A model generated the notes under the pieces. It did not search any database, had not been told where the DNA came from, and was given only the letters and a program-made list of their open reading frames with translations. Shown piece after piece: positions 35,401 to 47,703 of a stretch of 64,000 bases of DNA. How positions within the stretch are numbered: position 1 is the first letter of the stretch; each line of letters starts with the position of its first letter. Position numbers and translations under genes: made by a program. The stretch covers positions 620,001 through 684,000 of the forward strand of contig OZ038440.1 in assembly GCA_964036275.1 (NCBI GenBank), given 5' to 3'. The DNA comes from Litoditis marina. Taxonomy: Eukaryota; Nematoda; Chromadorea; Rhabditida; Rhabditidae.

Positions 35401-36891
35401 TGAACGAGAACCTGAAGATACTTCAAAAGAAGACATCAGACAGAGACCACCCACGAAGAAGTTTCACGAACAGCGAGATAGGAAAGACTTCGAAGATCGG
35501 ACACCGAGAAGGTTTCGAGATGGACCACCCAAGAAGTATACGGGGTCCCGAGAGGAAGATCGCTCTATCGAAGAATACCAGAATCGGGATCGGTGAGTGT
35601 TTACTATTTTGAAATCAACTTATCAAGTTTACTTTGTCCGCAAAAAAATCCGAAGAAAAGAGTGGGTAAACATTTGCTGGTTTGCAGGAAAGAAATTTCT
35701 TCGAATACTGATGGGCTGCCCACGTTTAAGTTATGTTTCGAATGTGTACTGTAGAAGTCTGAGTAGGAATGATGTGAAATATAGAATGCAAACCATGTTG
35801 TTTTCATGTAACCTGAAAAACGGGATAGTTATTCATTCAAGCAGTTTTAGACAATCTGCTGAGAGAAACTTCGAAAACTCCGAAAGTAAAGAACAGCCCG
35901 AGAGATGGAATAGAGACAGCAGAGAAAATGGAAATAGAAAAGAGGAAGAAGAGGATAGGGAATCAAAGGAACAATCAAAGGTGAGAATAGGACGAGAGAA
36001 GAGTGAACGAGAGACAGGAAAATAGAGAGGGAGCGAGACAAAGGGAGAGAAGGAGATAGAAAAGAACGGAAGGAGAAAGATAAAACGAGAGAAGAGAGAT
36101 GGAGAGATACACTGTACGCATTGATCGGTGAGATTTCAATTGTAATTCCGACGAGAGACTTTGCTAATTGTTTTGATTACGATACAATGATCTACATTCA
36201 GGAAGGAGAAGAGGACGAACAGGGTGAGGATACCCTGGCGAGACCTTCCTCGATTCGTGATCCAGACGAGGGCGAACATTTGGGTGGTGGAGCTAGAGAA
36301 GGGGCGGCTGGAGTTCGCACGGTAGTGCGGCAGAACGAACCAAAGGAGCTGGGGGACCTCAAAGTGTCAGTAACCAAGGAGCTGGATCTAGAGTTAAAGG
36401 ACCATAAACAAAGTTCACCGGGAAATGGTACTATCGTGCTACGGCGAGAGACGAAGGAGCTGGAGGACCATCTCGGCCTATCACCGGGACATGATTCTTC
36501 TGTGCCACATGAACGAACAGAAGAGCTGGAGAACATTAACGTAACGAAAGGAGAGGTAAAGAAGCTGGAGCACTTGGACGTATCAGAAGAAAATCACAGT
36601 TCCGTGTCACTCCCAGTGGAACCACCTAACACCAACCAGACTGAACTTCCCACCGAAATTATTGTGGAAAACACAGACAATGAGAACACCTCAACAACAA
36701 CAGCATCTATCACTACAAATACCGTTTCGCCTATTTCTTCAACCATGACCTCATTCCGAACTGATGAAGAACTAAGATTTGACGAAGCGAGATTTGTCGG
36801 CAACACAGAAAAGGCTTCCGTGTCGCTCCCGACGGAACCCCTCAGAACCAACCAAACTGTGCTCCGCACCAAGATTGATGTTAGAATATAA
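32420..36891 (+). CDS. Secreted Arg/Pro/Glu-rich repetitive protein
   Basis: Seven exons, 32420-32471, 32949-33997, 34189-34305, 34471-34666, 34911-35592, 35851-35980 and 36202-36891, join in phase to about 971 residues. MSKLLVFCLLGASLAQ is a signal peptide. Exon 2 holds five or six copies of an 18-residue unit typified by REGPPRVNDRFEEGPPRR, separated by Arg-Arg(-Arg). Exons 4-6 are charged Lys/Arg/Glu sequence with more GPPR-type units. The final exon differs: acidic KELEDL-type units, then two copies of SVSLPxEP with TNQT sequons and a Thr-rich stretch. No enzyme or known domain is visible. A structural, adhesive or gland-secretion role fits the composition. A peptide precursor cut at the polybasic sites is an alternative. 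AATAAA is at 36915-36920. The nearest acceptor (gtgtcag) is 10 bases before the ATG. Confidence 0.75.
33160..33450 (+). repeat. 54-bp coding tandem repeats
   Basis: Five to six imperfect units of 54 bp encode the 18-residue REGPPR-NDRFEEGPPRR motif. Divergence between units is mostly at single residues (I, R, V, T after GPPR), so the array is not newly made but its spacing is kept. Confidence 0.8.
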
Positions 36892-37327
36892 ATATTGATG
36901 TAAATGGTATCGCAAATAAATATTCCGATTGGTATTACGGTTGTTACGTGGAGTTATTATTGTATTAGTCGAAATTTGAATCACTACGGACTGCTAATGA
37001 GATAACTTGAACCCTACTTGCACGGTTGTAGGTAGGACATTATGAGCTTGGAACTTGAAAAAAATGCAGCTATTTCCACCGACAGCTTCTTTTCAATGCA
37101 AACCGTCGAATAAGCAAATTGTTCTGACATCTCCATTATTCTTTCCAAAACAATCACATTCTGTATTTTCTTCAATACTCCATGATAACAGACTCAGACT
37201 GTAATAGTGTGGTCAATAGCCCTACCGGACCTCCAACGGACCCCTTTTTGTAGTGTTCAATGGGGCGCGACTGACCCAGTTGTAACTTGTATAAAATGAG
37301 ATTCACTCAAGGAGGTGTTTAGACGAC

Positions 37328-38797
37328 ATGATTTTAGTGATTTGCTTTCTATCCTCCAACTATGTGCTAGCAGGTGAGTTATCCGTATTCGTCTTGAATA
37401 TAGTCATGGCCAACAGAAATCGGAGAGCATACTGTACATCCAAATTTATGCTGTGTAACGTTTGCGATTAGATTTTGAGATGGCTTCTTTTCCATTCCGA
37501 GACAACAACTTTTTGAATTGGACCTCGTAAAGTTCCCGAAACAAACTAATTTCACGTGCAATGTAGTGAACATTTCTATTATCAGTGCCATCAGTTATAT
37601 GATTCATAAGTTGAACTCTATTTTATAAGACTTCATGAGAAGTCCGAAGTCGTTCGGACACTCCATTGAGTACAGATATGAATACGATCCGGAGAGAGAT
37701 AGTCAGCCGATTGTACAATGGAAATACAGTGAGTTATATTTTGTATTTTTCTGGAACCAGATCATTTGAGTCAATTACCATCACTAAGTTTTGAATAATA
37801 TTTCGTACAGATTCCAAACTTGAAATAGGACATACCGAAAATCAGGAACGTTTTTTATCTGACGACAGAATTTTATTGAAAAATATGACAACCTGAGTTA
37901 ATTGTTCGACGTTCTGTTTTTGAGGTGTCACAGGTTTACACAGAGAAAAACTTACAGTTACCGTACTCTATGCTCAAAGCAAACGCACACAAAAGTGTAA
38001 CCATATTCGCTTTTAACCAACCGTAGGACAACTCGTGCACAATAATACTAATGCAATCATTCTTCCAGATGATCTTACAAAATCAGAGAAGAATAAAAGT
38101 GGAAGGTTTGTTAAAGGACCAGCAAACGGTCCGGAAATACGGATGGCTCCCCGCAAATTCCACAGAGACTCGATGTCGGGCGAAAGGGTTGGTGGAACCG
38201 GTTCGGATAACTGGAAAACATTAGGAAAAACGCCTATGTTATAGATAATCGTAGCATTACTTTTGTAGCGAGCGTGTAGGTTGACTAGATTCCTGAAATT
38301 TTATCGAACTATTAGACCATAATTATCAATGGTAGAAGCTTTATACTGTTAGTCAATTGCACACCCACGTGAAAAATGTTAAGCACAGCAGAACTCAGAA
38401 ACGTGCAAATACAGAGTGCACGATGCTTCATTAGAATGCTAACTTCACGTGACTATCCATTTCACTTCTAGTATACAAGATGCCCATAAGCACACTATGT
38501 CTAACCTAAATCGGTAAAATGCACACAATTGTTGAAACTTAGTGGGCAAAACTTGTCACTCCAATTTATTGCTAATTCTATACCATAGTGGGTTAAACAA
38601 ATTTTCTTGGTCATGTATGATATGTGATTTCCCGATATTCCAGTACCATCATCCAGACGAGCATAGTTCTACGCGGACAGGGAAGTACATGTTTCACACA
38701 TCATTCAGCAAAGGGTGGAGGAATGATGATCCTATTGAAAGAAGAGAGGAGAAAAGTAACGATGTGGACACAGAGGTAGAGGGATGAGTGAGATTTT

Positions 38798-38853
<56 letters not shown>

Positions 38854-39153
38854 GCAACTCATGTTTTAACGTCAGTATTAACCTCTCCCTTATATTTAGT
38901 GATCTACAGCATGTAACGTTGTATCCATAATCAAAGTTAAGATAAAGAATACTCAACGTTTGAAGATTATTCCAAATTCGATATTCAGGAATTGTCTGAT
39001 GCGATGTCGCTGTACTTACGTCGTCAATCGGAAGCTGTCATCGCACAACATTTCCCCAACTTTCCGTTCGATTTCCATCAGGACTCAAGAGAAGATTTCG
39101 AACCATTTCAACCTTTTCCAATCCCCCACAGATCCTATCCAATATGGATATAA
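37328..39153 (+). CDS. Small secreted protein of unknown family
   Basis: Five exons, 37328-37373, 37630-37728, 38069-38187, 38644-38775 and 38989-39153, join in phase to about 186 residues. The start MILVICFLSSNYVLA is a signal peptide. The mature protein has SIEYRYEYDPE, a basic middle (RFVKGPANGPEIRMAPRKFH), the segment HTSFSKGWRNDD and a C-terminal part with FPFDFHQDSREDFEPFQPF. It has no cysteine after the signal peptide. Exon 3 could instead read on to a stop at 38244; I prefer the gttggt donor at 38188 because the next exons then follow in phase to a TAA 10 bases before AATAAA (39163-39168). It lies 440 bp downstream of the Arg/Pro-rich gene on the same strand and, like it, encodes a secreted low-complexity product. 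A gtttag acceptor is 5 bases before the ATG. Confidence 0.6.
38802..38850. repeat. (GA)n microsatellite
   Basis: About 24 GA dinucleotides lie in intron 4 of the small secreted gene, 26 bases after its donor. Their complement gives spurious Ser/Leu frames. Confidence 0.95.
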
Positions 39154-39446
39154 CAAATATATAATAAATATACAATCTCTTTATTATTTCATTCCTATTA
39201 GTTTCTAGTATGTATCACAGAGATTTTTGAGAATGAGCAAGTCTGAGGCACATATGAATACAGCACAAACACAAAACTATTTAGACTAAAAATTGAACGA
39301 ATGTCAAATGCTAGAAAAAGTAAAACGATTGAATCTCACAACGCGATGAATAACTACTTATAACTAGGATAACCTAACCTATGGAAAATTTGATCAATCA
39401 ATAGCTCTAAATTTGATCTATTAAACAACCGTTGTCAGAGATCGCA

Positions 39447-42400
39447 CTACTTGCCGGTGTAGTAGTTGGTCTTGACGAAGGGCATCTTGGTTACCGTAAC
39501 CAGCGCCTGTTTCGCTCCAAAGTCAACCACCACCTCGGTTCCATTCTTCGATTGCACTCTGTCCACGTAGCCAATCGCGATGTTCTTTCCTGAAACACAA
39601 AAATGAGAAATATATACATGTAATCGAGCAGAACTGCAAAACTGACTAAGAAGACTACAAGTTATCATTGAAACTCTTTTGTTCACGCAGTTTACAAACC
39701 CTACTTGGGGTAACTTTTTTAGATGCCATACATGAAACTACTGTTTATCAAAAACATTATCGCAGAATTGCCAGTTTTCACATATTTACAACCGAACTCA
39801 TTTGTAGCCATATCGTAAATAAAATCAAGCTTCACTATCCACATAAAGATTGTGATTTCATTCAAAAGGGACTATGTGGAATTGATAGAAACAAGTGTCT
39901 CGTACCTAAGCAAGGCGAGGGACATCCAGATGTCACGAAGCCAATAGCAGCCTTGTCAATGGGGTCGACCAGGGGCAGGTGACCTGAAAGTCAAGGTAGA
40001 AAGGACTGATGAAATACTGATATCAAGACAACCATTCATATTTGATTGAACCAGACCATGTACCGAATTTCAACGAGTGTAACGCATAATAATGGAATAT
40101 TGTCAATGCGTCCCTTTCATGACCTCATTTCGCTATACGATCATTTCGATAGAATAGGTGACAATGCTCCAGAACACTTTGTTTCCCTAAGCTTATAGCA
40201 CAACAACTGTATCAAGTACAAATGTTTTCGTGCCTTCATATCAAATAATTAGTGTAAACCTGTAAACTGTATAAATGCTAAACGCACCTCTGGGAGCCCT
40301 TCCCTGCTCGGATATCAGACCGACTCGTCGCTTCGGCCAGTTCTTGTTCGTCAATTGGGACATTATCTTCTCGGCTCCCGGGAAATCCATCGCAGCTCGA
40401 CGACGCTTTGCTGAAAATAGGAATGTAAGACAAAAAGGTACCGATTAGAACGACGTCCAGACTAAAAAACTAAAATCACTTAATTTAGGAACTACATGTA
40501 TTTCTTTACAAATGTTAGAATGTTACTATGCCAATGCCGTCTAGACTAATACCCGAAACTCCTTAGGTAACCGTGTCTGCAGAAATGAAACAGACTTAAC
40601 TGATAACAACTTACTATACTTATTTTTATAAATGTTACTATATGTGCTGACCAACAACAAAGGCGAGTCCAGCCTCGATGGGAGTCGTTCCCTCGTCGAT
40701 ATCGCTCCCGTACAGACAGAGTCCGGCCTCCATTCTGAGGGCGTCGCGGGCACCCAGACCGGCTAGACGGGCCATGCCATTCTACAATCAGAACTGAATG
40801 GGTTTCAAACACAAGTATAAAAACAATAGACATTAAGGAAGAGAAAACCAGCTAACATAGAGACGACCATACCATTCTACAATCTAACTGAATTATTAAA
40901 TTGGTTTGAAATATGTACAAATATCGAAATAACAGAAGCACGACACTAGGACTAATAAAAAATTATACATGCCCAGCGAAATAGTTTGGAAATAATCGTT
41001 CAACTATTTTACCTAACTGAAACAAAAAACGATAGATCTAGCACGGAACTAAAAAAGAAACACATCAAAGACTTACCTTCGACTCCAGTATACGTTCCAC
41101 CAACGTCTGGGCATGTTCACCATCAACCGAAATCTGTAACGTGACGAATATTTATTTATATAATATTTGCGGTATTTGTTGCTCGTTCCTGGCGGTAGGC
41201 GGTTACAAAGAGTGAAAACGTCGTTCTAACTTGTGGAGGGTGGGCTGACGAGTTGGTGTTGCAAACTCGTTAAAATACTGTAACCTGCTTCATCTGGTCG
41301 TCTGTTTCAATTCAAAAACGACATTTAGAAATTTAGATTGACCAGTGATACATTATGCTTGATAATTGATTAGGTAAAGCATTAAATTGACCTAAAACAA
41401 CGAACTTCTACTGAAAACCCATTATAAAATCCCAAGCTGGAAGCTGACAACCATGCATAATTAATTCGCTTATGGTGCCAGCTGCCAGACCAACCAGATC
41501 AAACTCAGGATTGTACCAGATGAATTTTCAATTTCATTAACCAGAACAGCAGCAACCATTCCAAACCAAACCAACCTCAACCCCGTCCTCTCCAGTATAA
41601 CCGCAGCGCGTAACACGGCACCCCTCAATCCCGAACACCTTTCCTACGACTGTTTGCATGAAAAACAGTTTTGACAGATCTATATCTGTCTCCGGTTGGA
41701 TGATCGACGCCATTTCGGGTCCTGAAGTAAACGAAATCAATCAACAATGGCCCTATCATGTTCCGTAGTTCACTCCATTTGAAGTTCAACGTAATTATTA
41801 TATCTTATGCTTTCATATAAGTAAAGCAATCAATGAAAAGATTTCTCCCTCACGACTATATTCAAATTTTAAAAAACGTATGACCCAATAGAAGATGCAA
41901 AACAAAATCTGTCAATAACAGAAAAGTAACTAACCCTGAACAGCAACTAATCCACGACCATCCAAAGTTTTGATCTCGACATCCTTACCATTCGAGCGCC
42001 ATTTCGCCGCATTTTCCTACAAGAAAGGTAATGTTTCAAATTTAGAGGTTAGACTGAAAACAAAATGTAGTAGAAAAGAAGAGAGCAGTATTAACTTTGA
42101 GCGATTACACGGGGGGGGGGGGGGGGGGGGGGGTGAACTGCTACAAGAAATAACTTTGCTACACTTGTGCACTTGTGGATTTGAATATTGTCCCCTCCTC
42201 TCATTTATTCTCATATTAATTACCACAAACCACATTCAACTGTCAATCTGCTAATACAAATATAAACATTTACGAAGGTTACCGAAAATGAATAATTAAA
42301 ACCACTTACCTGGAGGTATGGGAGATCCTTGTCGATACAACCTGCATTGGTTACCATGTAGATGAAGTCCTGATCGGTTTTGCTCACGATCAAATCATCC

Positions 42401-43531
42401 CGGATACCACCCTTTTCATTCGTGAACACTGTAATGAGATGTTTAAACCGTGGCTATCGATATATTCTATGAACTATGAACGAATATGTATGTGGGGTGA
42501 AGGTGCAGCCACTTTTTTATTTCAGCTATTTTATAATAACTAACTTTATTGGAGATTTCAATTTTACAAAAAAAGAGAATACAATTATGCTGTTATCGAC
42601 TGACCTGACAATGAACCACTATTTTCGGGCATTCCTTCAACATCAGCGGTAGTCAAACTTTCGATAAAGGCAACTCTGCAATCAAAAATATTAGTATTAT
42701 TATTATATCCGAAAATTTTGTGCGATTGACATTACTGTTATCATAATTAACTTTTTACTCGCCTGTAATTCAACGAATTCACAAGGGTGGTTGCACTTCA
42801 ATGTTCCCAACCAAAAGGAACTACAGCATAATAGAATCACCTAAGTTGAAGACCCGTTTCCAGAAAATAATAGTCAGCTGGTGTAAGGACTACTAAATTG
42901 ATACCACCCGGTTGGCTCACCTGTCTTTTCCAACAATATGCGTTTGGAGCATATGGGAGACGTCGAAGATGCTCGCGTGTTTCCGCGTGTGGAGGGTCGA
43001 GTCCTTGACCGAAAGATCGGAATACTGAACCGGCATGTCGTAGCCGGCGAACGGGACCAGTTTACCGTTGTGCTTCTTGTGCAGGTCGTACAGACACGTA
43101 CGCTTGCTATAAACAAAACTAAGTATACATTGAAACATGTAATTACCATCAGTAATGTTAAACACAAATTCTACACTGACGCTGGAATAAGATACTTCAA
43201 TGTCCAACTTGTGTCCACCGTTCATATTTAGGCATGCCAGCTTCATTGCGGTTCAGTTCAAATTCGAACTTAAGCTAGTTGAACTATATTCAGTGTAGAG
43301 AACATGTCCAGATAACTTGATACGCTGTAAAACCCCTCGGTACCCTATGCAATTAATAAATCACGACTCACAAAAAAGCTTTTGTTTTGTTTTGAAAACT
43401 CAGCGACAAAACGGGAAGGACATGCGATTCTCGATGAACAGTTGTAAAACTCACATATCTGACTGAGCCTGGGTTGAACTGAAACGAGCAGGGGCGATTC
43501 TCAATCGTAGACAGGAGGAAAGACGATTCAT
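39447..43531 (-). CDS. AMT: Aminomethyltransferase, glycine cleavage system T-protein (mitochondrial)
   Basis: The T-protein transfers the methylene group from H-protein aminomethyl-lipoate to tetrahydrofolate and releases ammonia in mitochondria. Eleven exons, 43531-43455, 43106-42921, 42675-42605, 42428-42310, 42016-41935, 41721-41576, 41133-41077, 40781-40652, 40410-40288, 39983-39906 and 39589-39447, join perfectly in phase to 403 residues, the human length. The first 25 residues ([20 protein letters not shown]) are an Arg/Ser-rich mitochondrial presequence. Family blocks are [82 protein letters not shown] and the C-terminal [14 protein letters not shown] ttttcag acceptor lies 6 bases before the ATG. 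Intron 4 contains a 23-base G run at 42111-42133. Confidence 0.97.
42111..42133. repeat. Poly-G run in AMT intron 4
   Basis: Twenty-three consecutive G on the + strand (C on the AMT coding strand). The exact length may be uncertain in the assembly. Confidence 0.9.
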
Positions 43532-43944
43532 TGTAGTCTGAAAACAAGAGATACAGAACAAACTAAGATTTAGTGACTTCTGGTACAGAGCGTACCACAC
43601 TCGAACTAAAACCATCAGCTATCACACTATCACACCAAGTCAATTTTACGAACTTTTGAGCGAGGCTAGGAAATGATAGATGAGTGGTGAGAAGAGAAAA
43701 TTGGCTAATGAAACATGGTAGGCATTGATATAGCCCAATGAAAGATCACGCATCACGTTGACAGACCTGGTAACTGTTTGAAAAGTACATGTACATCACA
43801 TTTAACGAAAACAGTTCGAATAGCTACAATACAATCTGAGAAACACAATTCCTTTAGTCACGTCTCACATTAGGGCAGGAGAAACCTTCGATAAGACAGG
43901 TCAAGTATCAAATGGCAACAGATAGATACGTGCGCTTTATTGTT

Positions 43945-44085
43945 TCAGTGAAACTGCCCACTCGGTGTCGGTGGCGCGGCAATGATAAGGTTTTCACGCG
44001 AGACGCCGAGAATCCGAGAAGCTAGAACACGTGAAGACAAAGAGCCGTCAATAAAGATTCTTCGTACCCAGTGCCCATTACATTG
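43945..44085 (-). CDS. Orphan terminal exon of an unidentified gene
   Basis: A tctttccag acceptor opens an exon that reads CNGHWVRRIFIDGSLSSRV, then LASRILGVSRENLIIAA and PPTPSGQFH, to TGA at 43945-43947. An AATAAA lies four bases after the stop (complement of 43936-43941). The strong polyA signal and protein-like composition suggest a real 3' exon with its 5' exons between about 44200 and 45000. A possible small exon ends at a gtatgt donor near 44232, but I could not join it in phase. The family is not recognised. Confidence 0.4.
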   Translation of the reverse strand, partial: QCNGHWVRRIFIDGSLSSRVLASRILGVSRENLIIAAPPTPSGQFH

Positions 44086-44594
44086 CTGGAAAGATAATAC
44101 AAACCCCTTCAAGTGAATAGGTGAAAATAGTGTATGTTCAGTATAAACATACTTGTGGAAGTGTTTCTCTTCGATTTTACACACGTCATGACACTCAATG
44201 TTGTCCAAGACATTACCATACCACTAAACATACATGCTCGTGTGGCTCGTTCGTCCAGTTGTCTAATGAATATAACTAATCAGAGAAACGTATAACGTAT
44301 TAACAAGCACACACAACGATTGGCAAGCACACTCGAGTGTACTCAGCTATTTCCGATCAGTGAAAACTAACTATATTCCTTGATAGAACGGCTTATTTCG
44401 TCCCCCCTGAACTCTCTGATATAAAGGAAACTTCATTCACTGCTGATGATAGCTGCTAGCAGACAGAAACGAAGTGCCGAAATGACAATGTGTGAAACTG
44501 GGTACTTGCGAAGGTTTGCAGCATAGCTGATCGGACACAGGACACCCTATGCAACCGTAATGAAAGCAAGACGGAAATCGATTGAGAGACCCTT

Positions 44595-44797
44595 TTAAAA
44601 ACAGTTATAACAACATAATATAACAACAAAACTTTAAAAAAATCAAAAATGAATTTTCAGTCGGGCTTTTTACGGTGCGTGCCGACGATTTTAAACCGAG
44701 GTGGTTTGTATTGCAAAGGTGCTCGCACCGTAACTTTTGGAGGTTTTAATTCATTTTGCGCTGTTACAATTTTTTCTGCTTTTTATGTTATTTTAAC
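44595..44797. mobile_element. Palindromic AT-ended element
   Basis: About 200 bp of nested inverted repeats. TTTTTACGGTGC (44667) faces GCACCGTAA (44724), AAAATGAATTTT (44646) faces TTAATTCATTTT (44746), and AT-rich ends with aacataat face ttatgtta. No coding capacity; probably a MITE. Confidence 0.55.
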
Positions 44798-44999
44798 TAA
44801 TTTCTGAACGTATAACTGATGTAATAAAGTATAATACTGCTCAAGAATTTCAGCTCCTCTTAAACGTGATACTTGGGTTTTCGGTTAGATAGACAGGAAA
44901 AATGATGTACTAGCCAGCCCCATCACCCCAGTAGAATCTATCGACGACAATATGTAATACAGAGAAAGGCGGCGAATTCTTTATCTAATCCGGTATTTC

Positions 45000-45135
45000 G
45001 TTAACCCTAGCAGTTAGCCATTAACCGGGTTACCTGGCTAACCCTTTTGTTAACCACTTGATAACCCCCAATTTTCCCCAAAATACATTGTAAAAAAGGG
45101 TTACAAAGGGATTAACAAAAGGGTTCCCGGTTGCT
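45000..45135. repeat. GTTAAC palindromic repeat element (copy 2)
   Basis: It begins tttcgttaaccct like copy 1 at 27168 and continues with CAGTTAGCCATTAACC. The opposite-strand motif GGGTTAC/GGGATTAAC fills the right half to 45135. It lies in the spacer upstream of the 45373 gene. Confidence 0.6.
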
Positions 45136-45372
45136 TGTGGAATTGGCTGAGAAAGGCAGTAGTCAAGCCTATCATTCAATTGTATTTTATTGACTCTGAC
45201 TGGATACAGTTCGTTTCCTTATTCCGGGAATGTATTGTCAAAAGTTTTGCACGCTTACTCTCTGAAGAATCACCATTGCTTTGCTTTTGCATTCGTTGTC
45301 GTTCATCCCATCTGGACTATTCACATATTTCAAGATAAATTGTTCTAGTTCGCTCTATTTCCAGGTCTGGCT

Positions 45373-47012
45373 ATGTCGGGACTCTCCCGTGTGTCAGTGC
45401 CCGCTCTCCGAATCGCCTCGTCGAGGTCTGCCTCATCTCATGCTAGGTTTGTTTCGTCTCGCGGGTTGCAGATTACTTCAACGGTAACTTCATGAATACA
45501 CTGGAAACTCTATTGCTAGTACCTGCTCTGTTCAGTGGCGCTAGATGTAAATTCTAACCGGCAACATGCACTCACGTGTTCTTAGAATCATATTTTGTAG
45601 CTTGTGCTAGTGCCCCTCCAACATTTTCATTCCGTGACCCCTTCCACACTGCAAAACTCGCACTTTTCAATCAAATTGGAAACAAAACATCAACAAAGAT
45701 GAGTCATGTGCGAGGGATCTGATACCTGGACCCCTTATATTTTCTTTTTTGACTAGTAATACCTTCGTCTGAACTGGGCTTCGTGAGTGCAGGCAATTAA
45801 ACAAATAATTAGATTTATTTATTCAAAACAGCTCAAGAACTCCTCAAAGAGGTCATTCATTTCGACTGAAAATGGGTGGCCCGTTCTCCAAACGGTTTCA
45901 CGTCTTTATTGGTTCAACAAAAATCTTGAATTCATGTTTGTAACATATTGTTATCTTGTTTTCAAAGGCAACCAGCATTGTGCTAGTATTTTGTAAATAG
46001 TATTGTGTTGTATTTGATTCCGTTTTAATTTTTGCTGTTACAGTGACAATATGGCGGCTTGGCGTACTATTAACAAGCTGGCAAGTGAGGGAAAATGGGA
46101 CAACGTCAACAACTCCCCCAAGATGTTCCTTTTCGGCGCAACCAAGAAGGAAACATACGCAGCCTATAATGCCATAGTAAGTGTTCCATCAACATGAAGC
46201 AGAAAAAACATGACAAAATTGTCATTTTATAAGATGAGTATTATTAAAAACAAAATCACGAATGCAACACAGACCCAGTTTGAGTGAACGTGGAATGGTT
46301 TTGCTTGGGAATAAGTGAGCGCAATCCGTTCTCCTACCTTCATCTGAAAGTTTGTTGAGTTCAAATTGCTCCATATTTCATTCGTTATTCCACATCGTTT
46401 TTTTTATGATTTGTTTTCAGAATCACAATTCTGATATCTGGTCTCAGTCGCCCTATGGCCAGTATTTCAAAGCTGTGTGGAGAGTCCTTCTACTTCTGGG
46501 CATCATTAAGGTACGTTTCTTTCTCAGTTCCATTTACATTTCATCAAGAAGTCTAAAAGAAAACAGGTATCATTTCGTCAATGTTTTATTTCGGTTGGGC
46601 CCAAATCTTCGCTGAGATTGGATTCCCCGGTGAGCGGTGTTTGCTAATTGAGCTGCTTCAATTAACGTAATCTTCTGGCTATTCAATAGTTCTTGTGTGA
46701 CTTTTTTATCCACATAAATTAAATGAAAATCAGGTTTTTTATCTGGATAACCAAACTACGAAAGAGGGTGCGAGATTAGGTTTCACCAGTAAAGTGCGAC
46801 TATTGTAGAAATTTGGGTAGTTCAATATCCCGATTGCGATGAAAACGGGGATTCAAGGGAGCACAAAGTTTGATTTGCTCGATCATTTGTTTCGTATTGT
46901 GAAATTGCATTCTCTTTCTATTCAGGCCGGTGTTGTCACCTACGAGTTTGTGGTGCCGGAGGAAAAACGACTCCACTACAAATACAGAGCCAAGCACGGA
47001 GAGCACCACTAG
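45373..47012 (+). CDS. Small mitochondrial-type membrane protein, perhaps a respiratory-complex subunit
   Basis: Four exons, 45373-45446, 46044-46176, 46421-46510 and 46926-47012, join in phase to 127 residues. The N-terminus MSGLSRVSVPALRIASSRSA is a basic, Ser-rich presequence typical of mitochondrial import. Next come a soluble stretch (WRTINKLASEGKWDNVNNSP, then KMFLFGATKKETY), one hydrophobic helix (VWRVLLLLGIIKAGVVTYEF) and a basic His-rich tail ending YKYRAKHGEHH. The size, single helix and His-rich end resemble accessory subunits of complex I (for example NDUFB3) or of ATP synthase, but I cannot assign it to a family. The ATG lies 8 bases after an atttccag acceptor. Confidence 0.7.
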
Positions 47013-47703
47013 TTGAATAGACAGTATTTGTAGATGAAATAAGGTACATAAATAATTTCTGCGAATTCACTTCAAACTATCTACATTTATTATTTTATTA
47101 TGACAACATTTATTATGGCTGCAGAGATCACTGTACAATATTATGTTTTGAACAAATTATGTTTCAAGAAGTGAGGTTTCGCACATATAAGGCACATAGA
47201 TTCTGTTATGATGGTCCGTCAGATGCGGTCAAAAATAGTATACCGGGAAAATGTAACATGAAAAATGAAAATGCATATCTAGTTGAAAAGGGAGATACAC
47301 CAAGTCAGAATCGTACGGTAAAGCTTTGAATGATGTTAGAATTATTATAAAAAATAATTACAGTTACAAATATATAACAACTTTCGTACAATAACAATCC
47401 TAAAAGAGAACAATTCTCTGATATGTGAAGTGAGTTGAAGATATTAATCGTCGAACAACGAAACAAAATAAATCGATCATCAACAATTGCAACGACGTAA
47501 TGATAGATTATTACCCACTACATTTTCTTACGTGAATACATTACGGCATGCGGTATTTAATTAATGTTTCATGTGGAAAATATTAACCGGAAGACCTTTG
47601 TTGTAGATGTGGTAATCAGGGTACCAGTTAGTAAGAAGTCTCGTGTAATGTACCACTAATAAGATGAGCTGACAACTACCCCATATCGTTATGAGCGCCT
47701 CGT
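47013..47703. other. Convergent 3' spacer
   Basis: AT-rich DNA lies between the stops of the 45373 gene (+) and innexin (-). No open frame or repeat of note; it holds the 3' UTRs of both. Confidence 0.5.

Noticed and set aside
34867..35454. Minus-strand 195-codon Ser/Leu-rich open frame
   Set aside because: It is the antisense shadow of the Arg/Pro/Glu-rich repeat exon.
38188..38244. Ending the small secreted protein at the 38244 stop
   Set aside because: Two further exons with good acceptors join in phase from the donor at 38188 and end next to AATAAA; kept as a possible isoform only.
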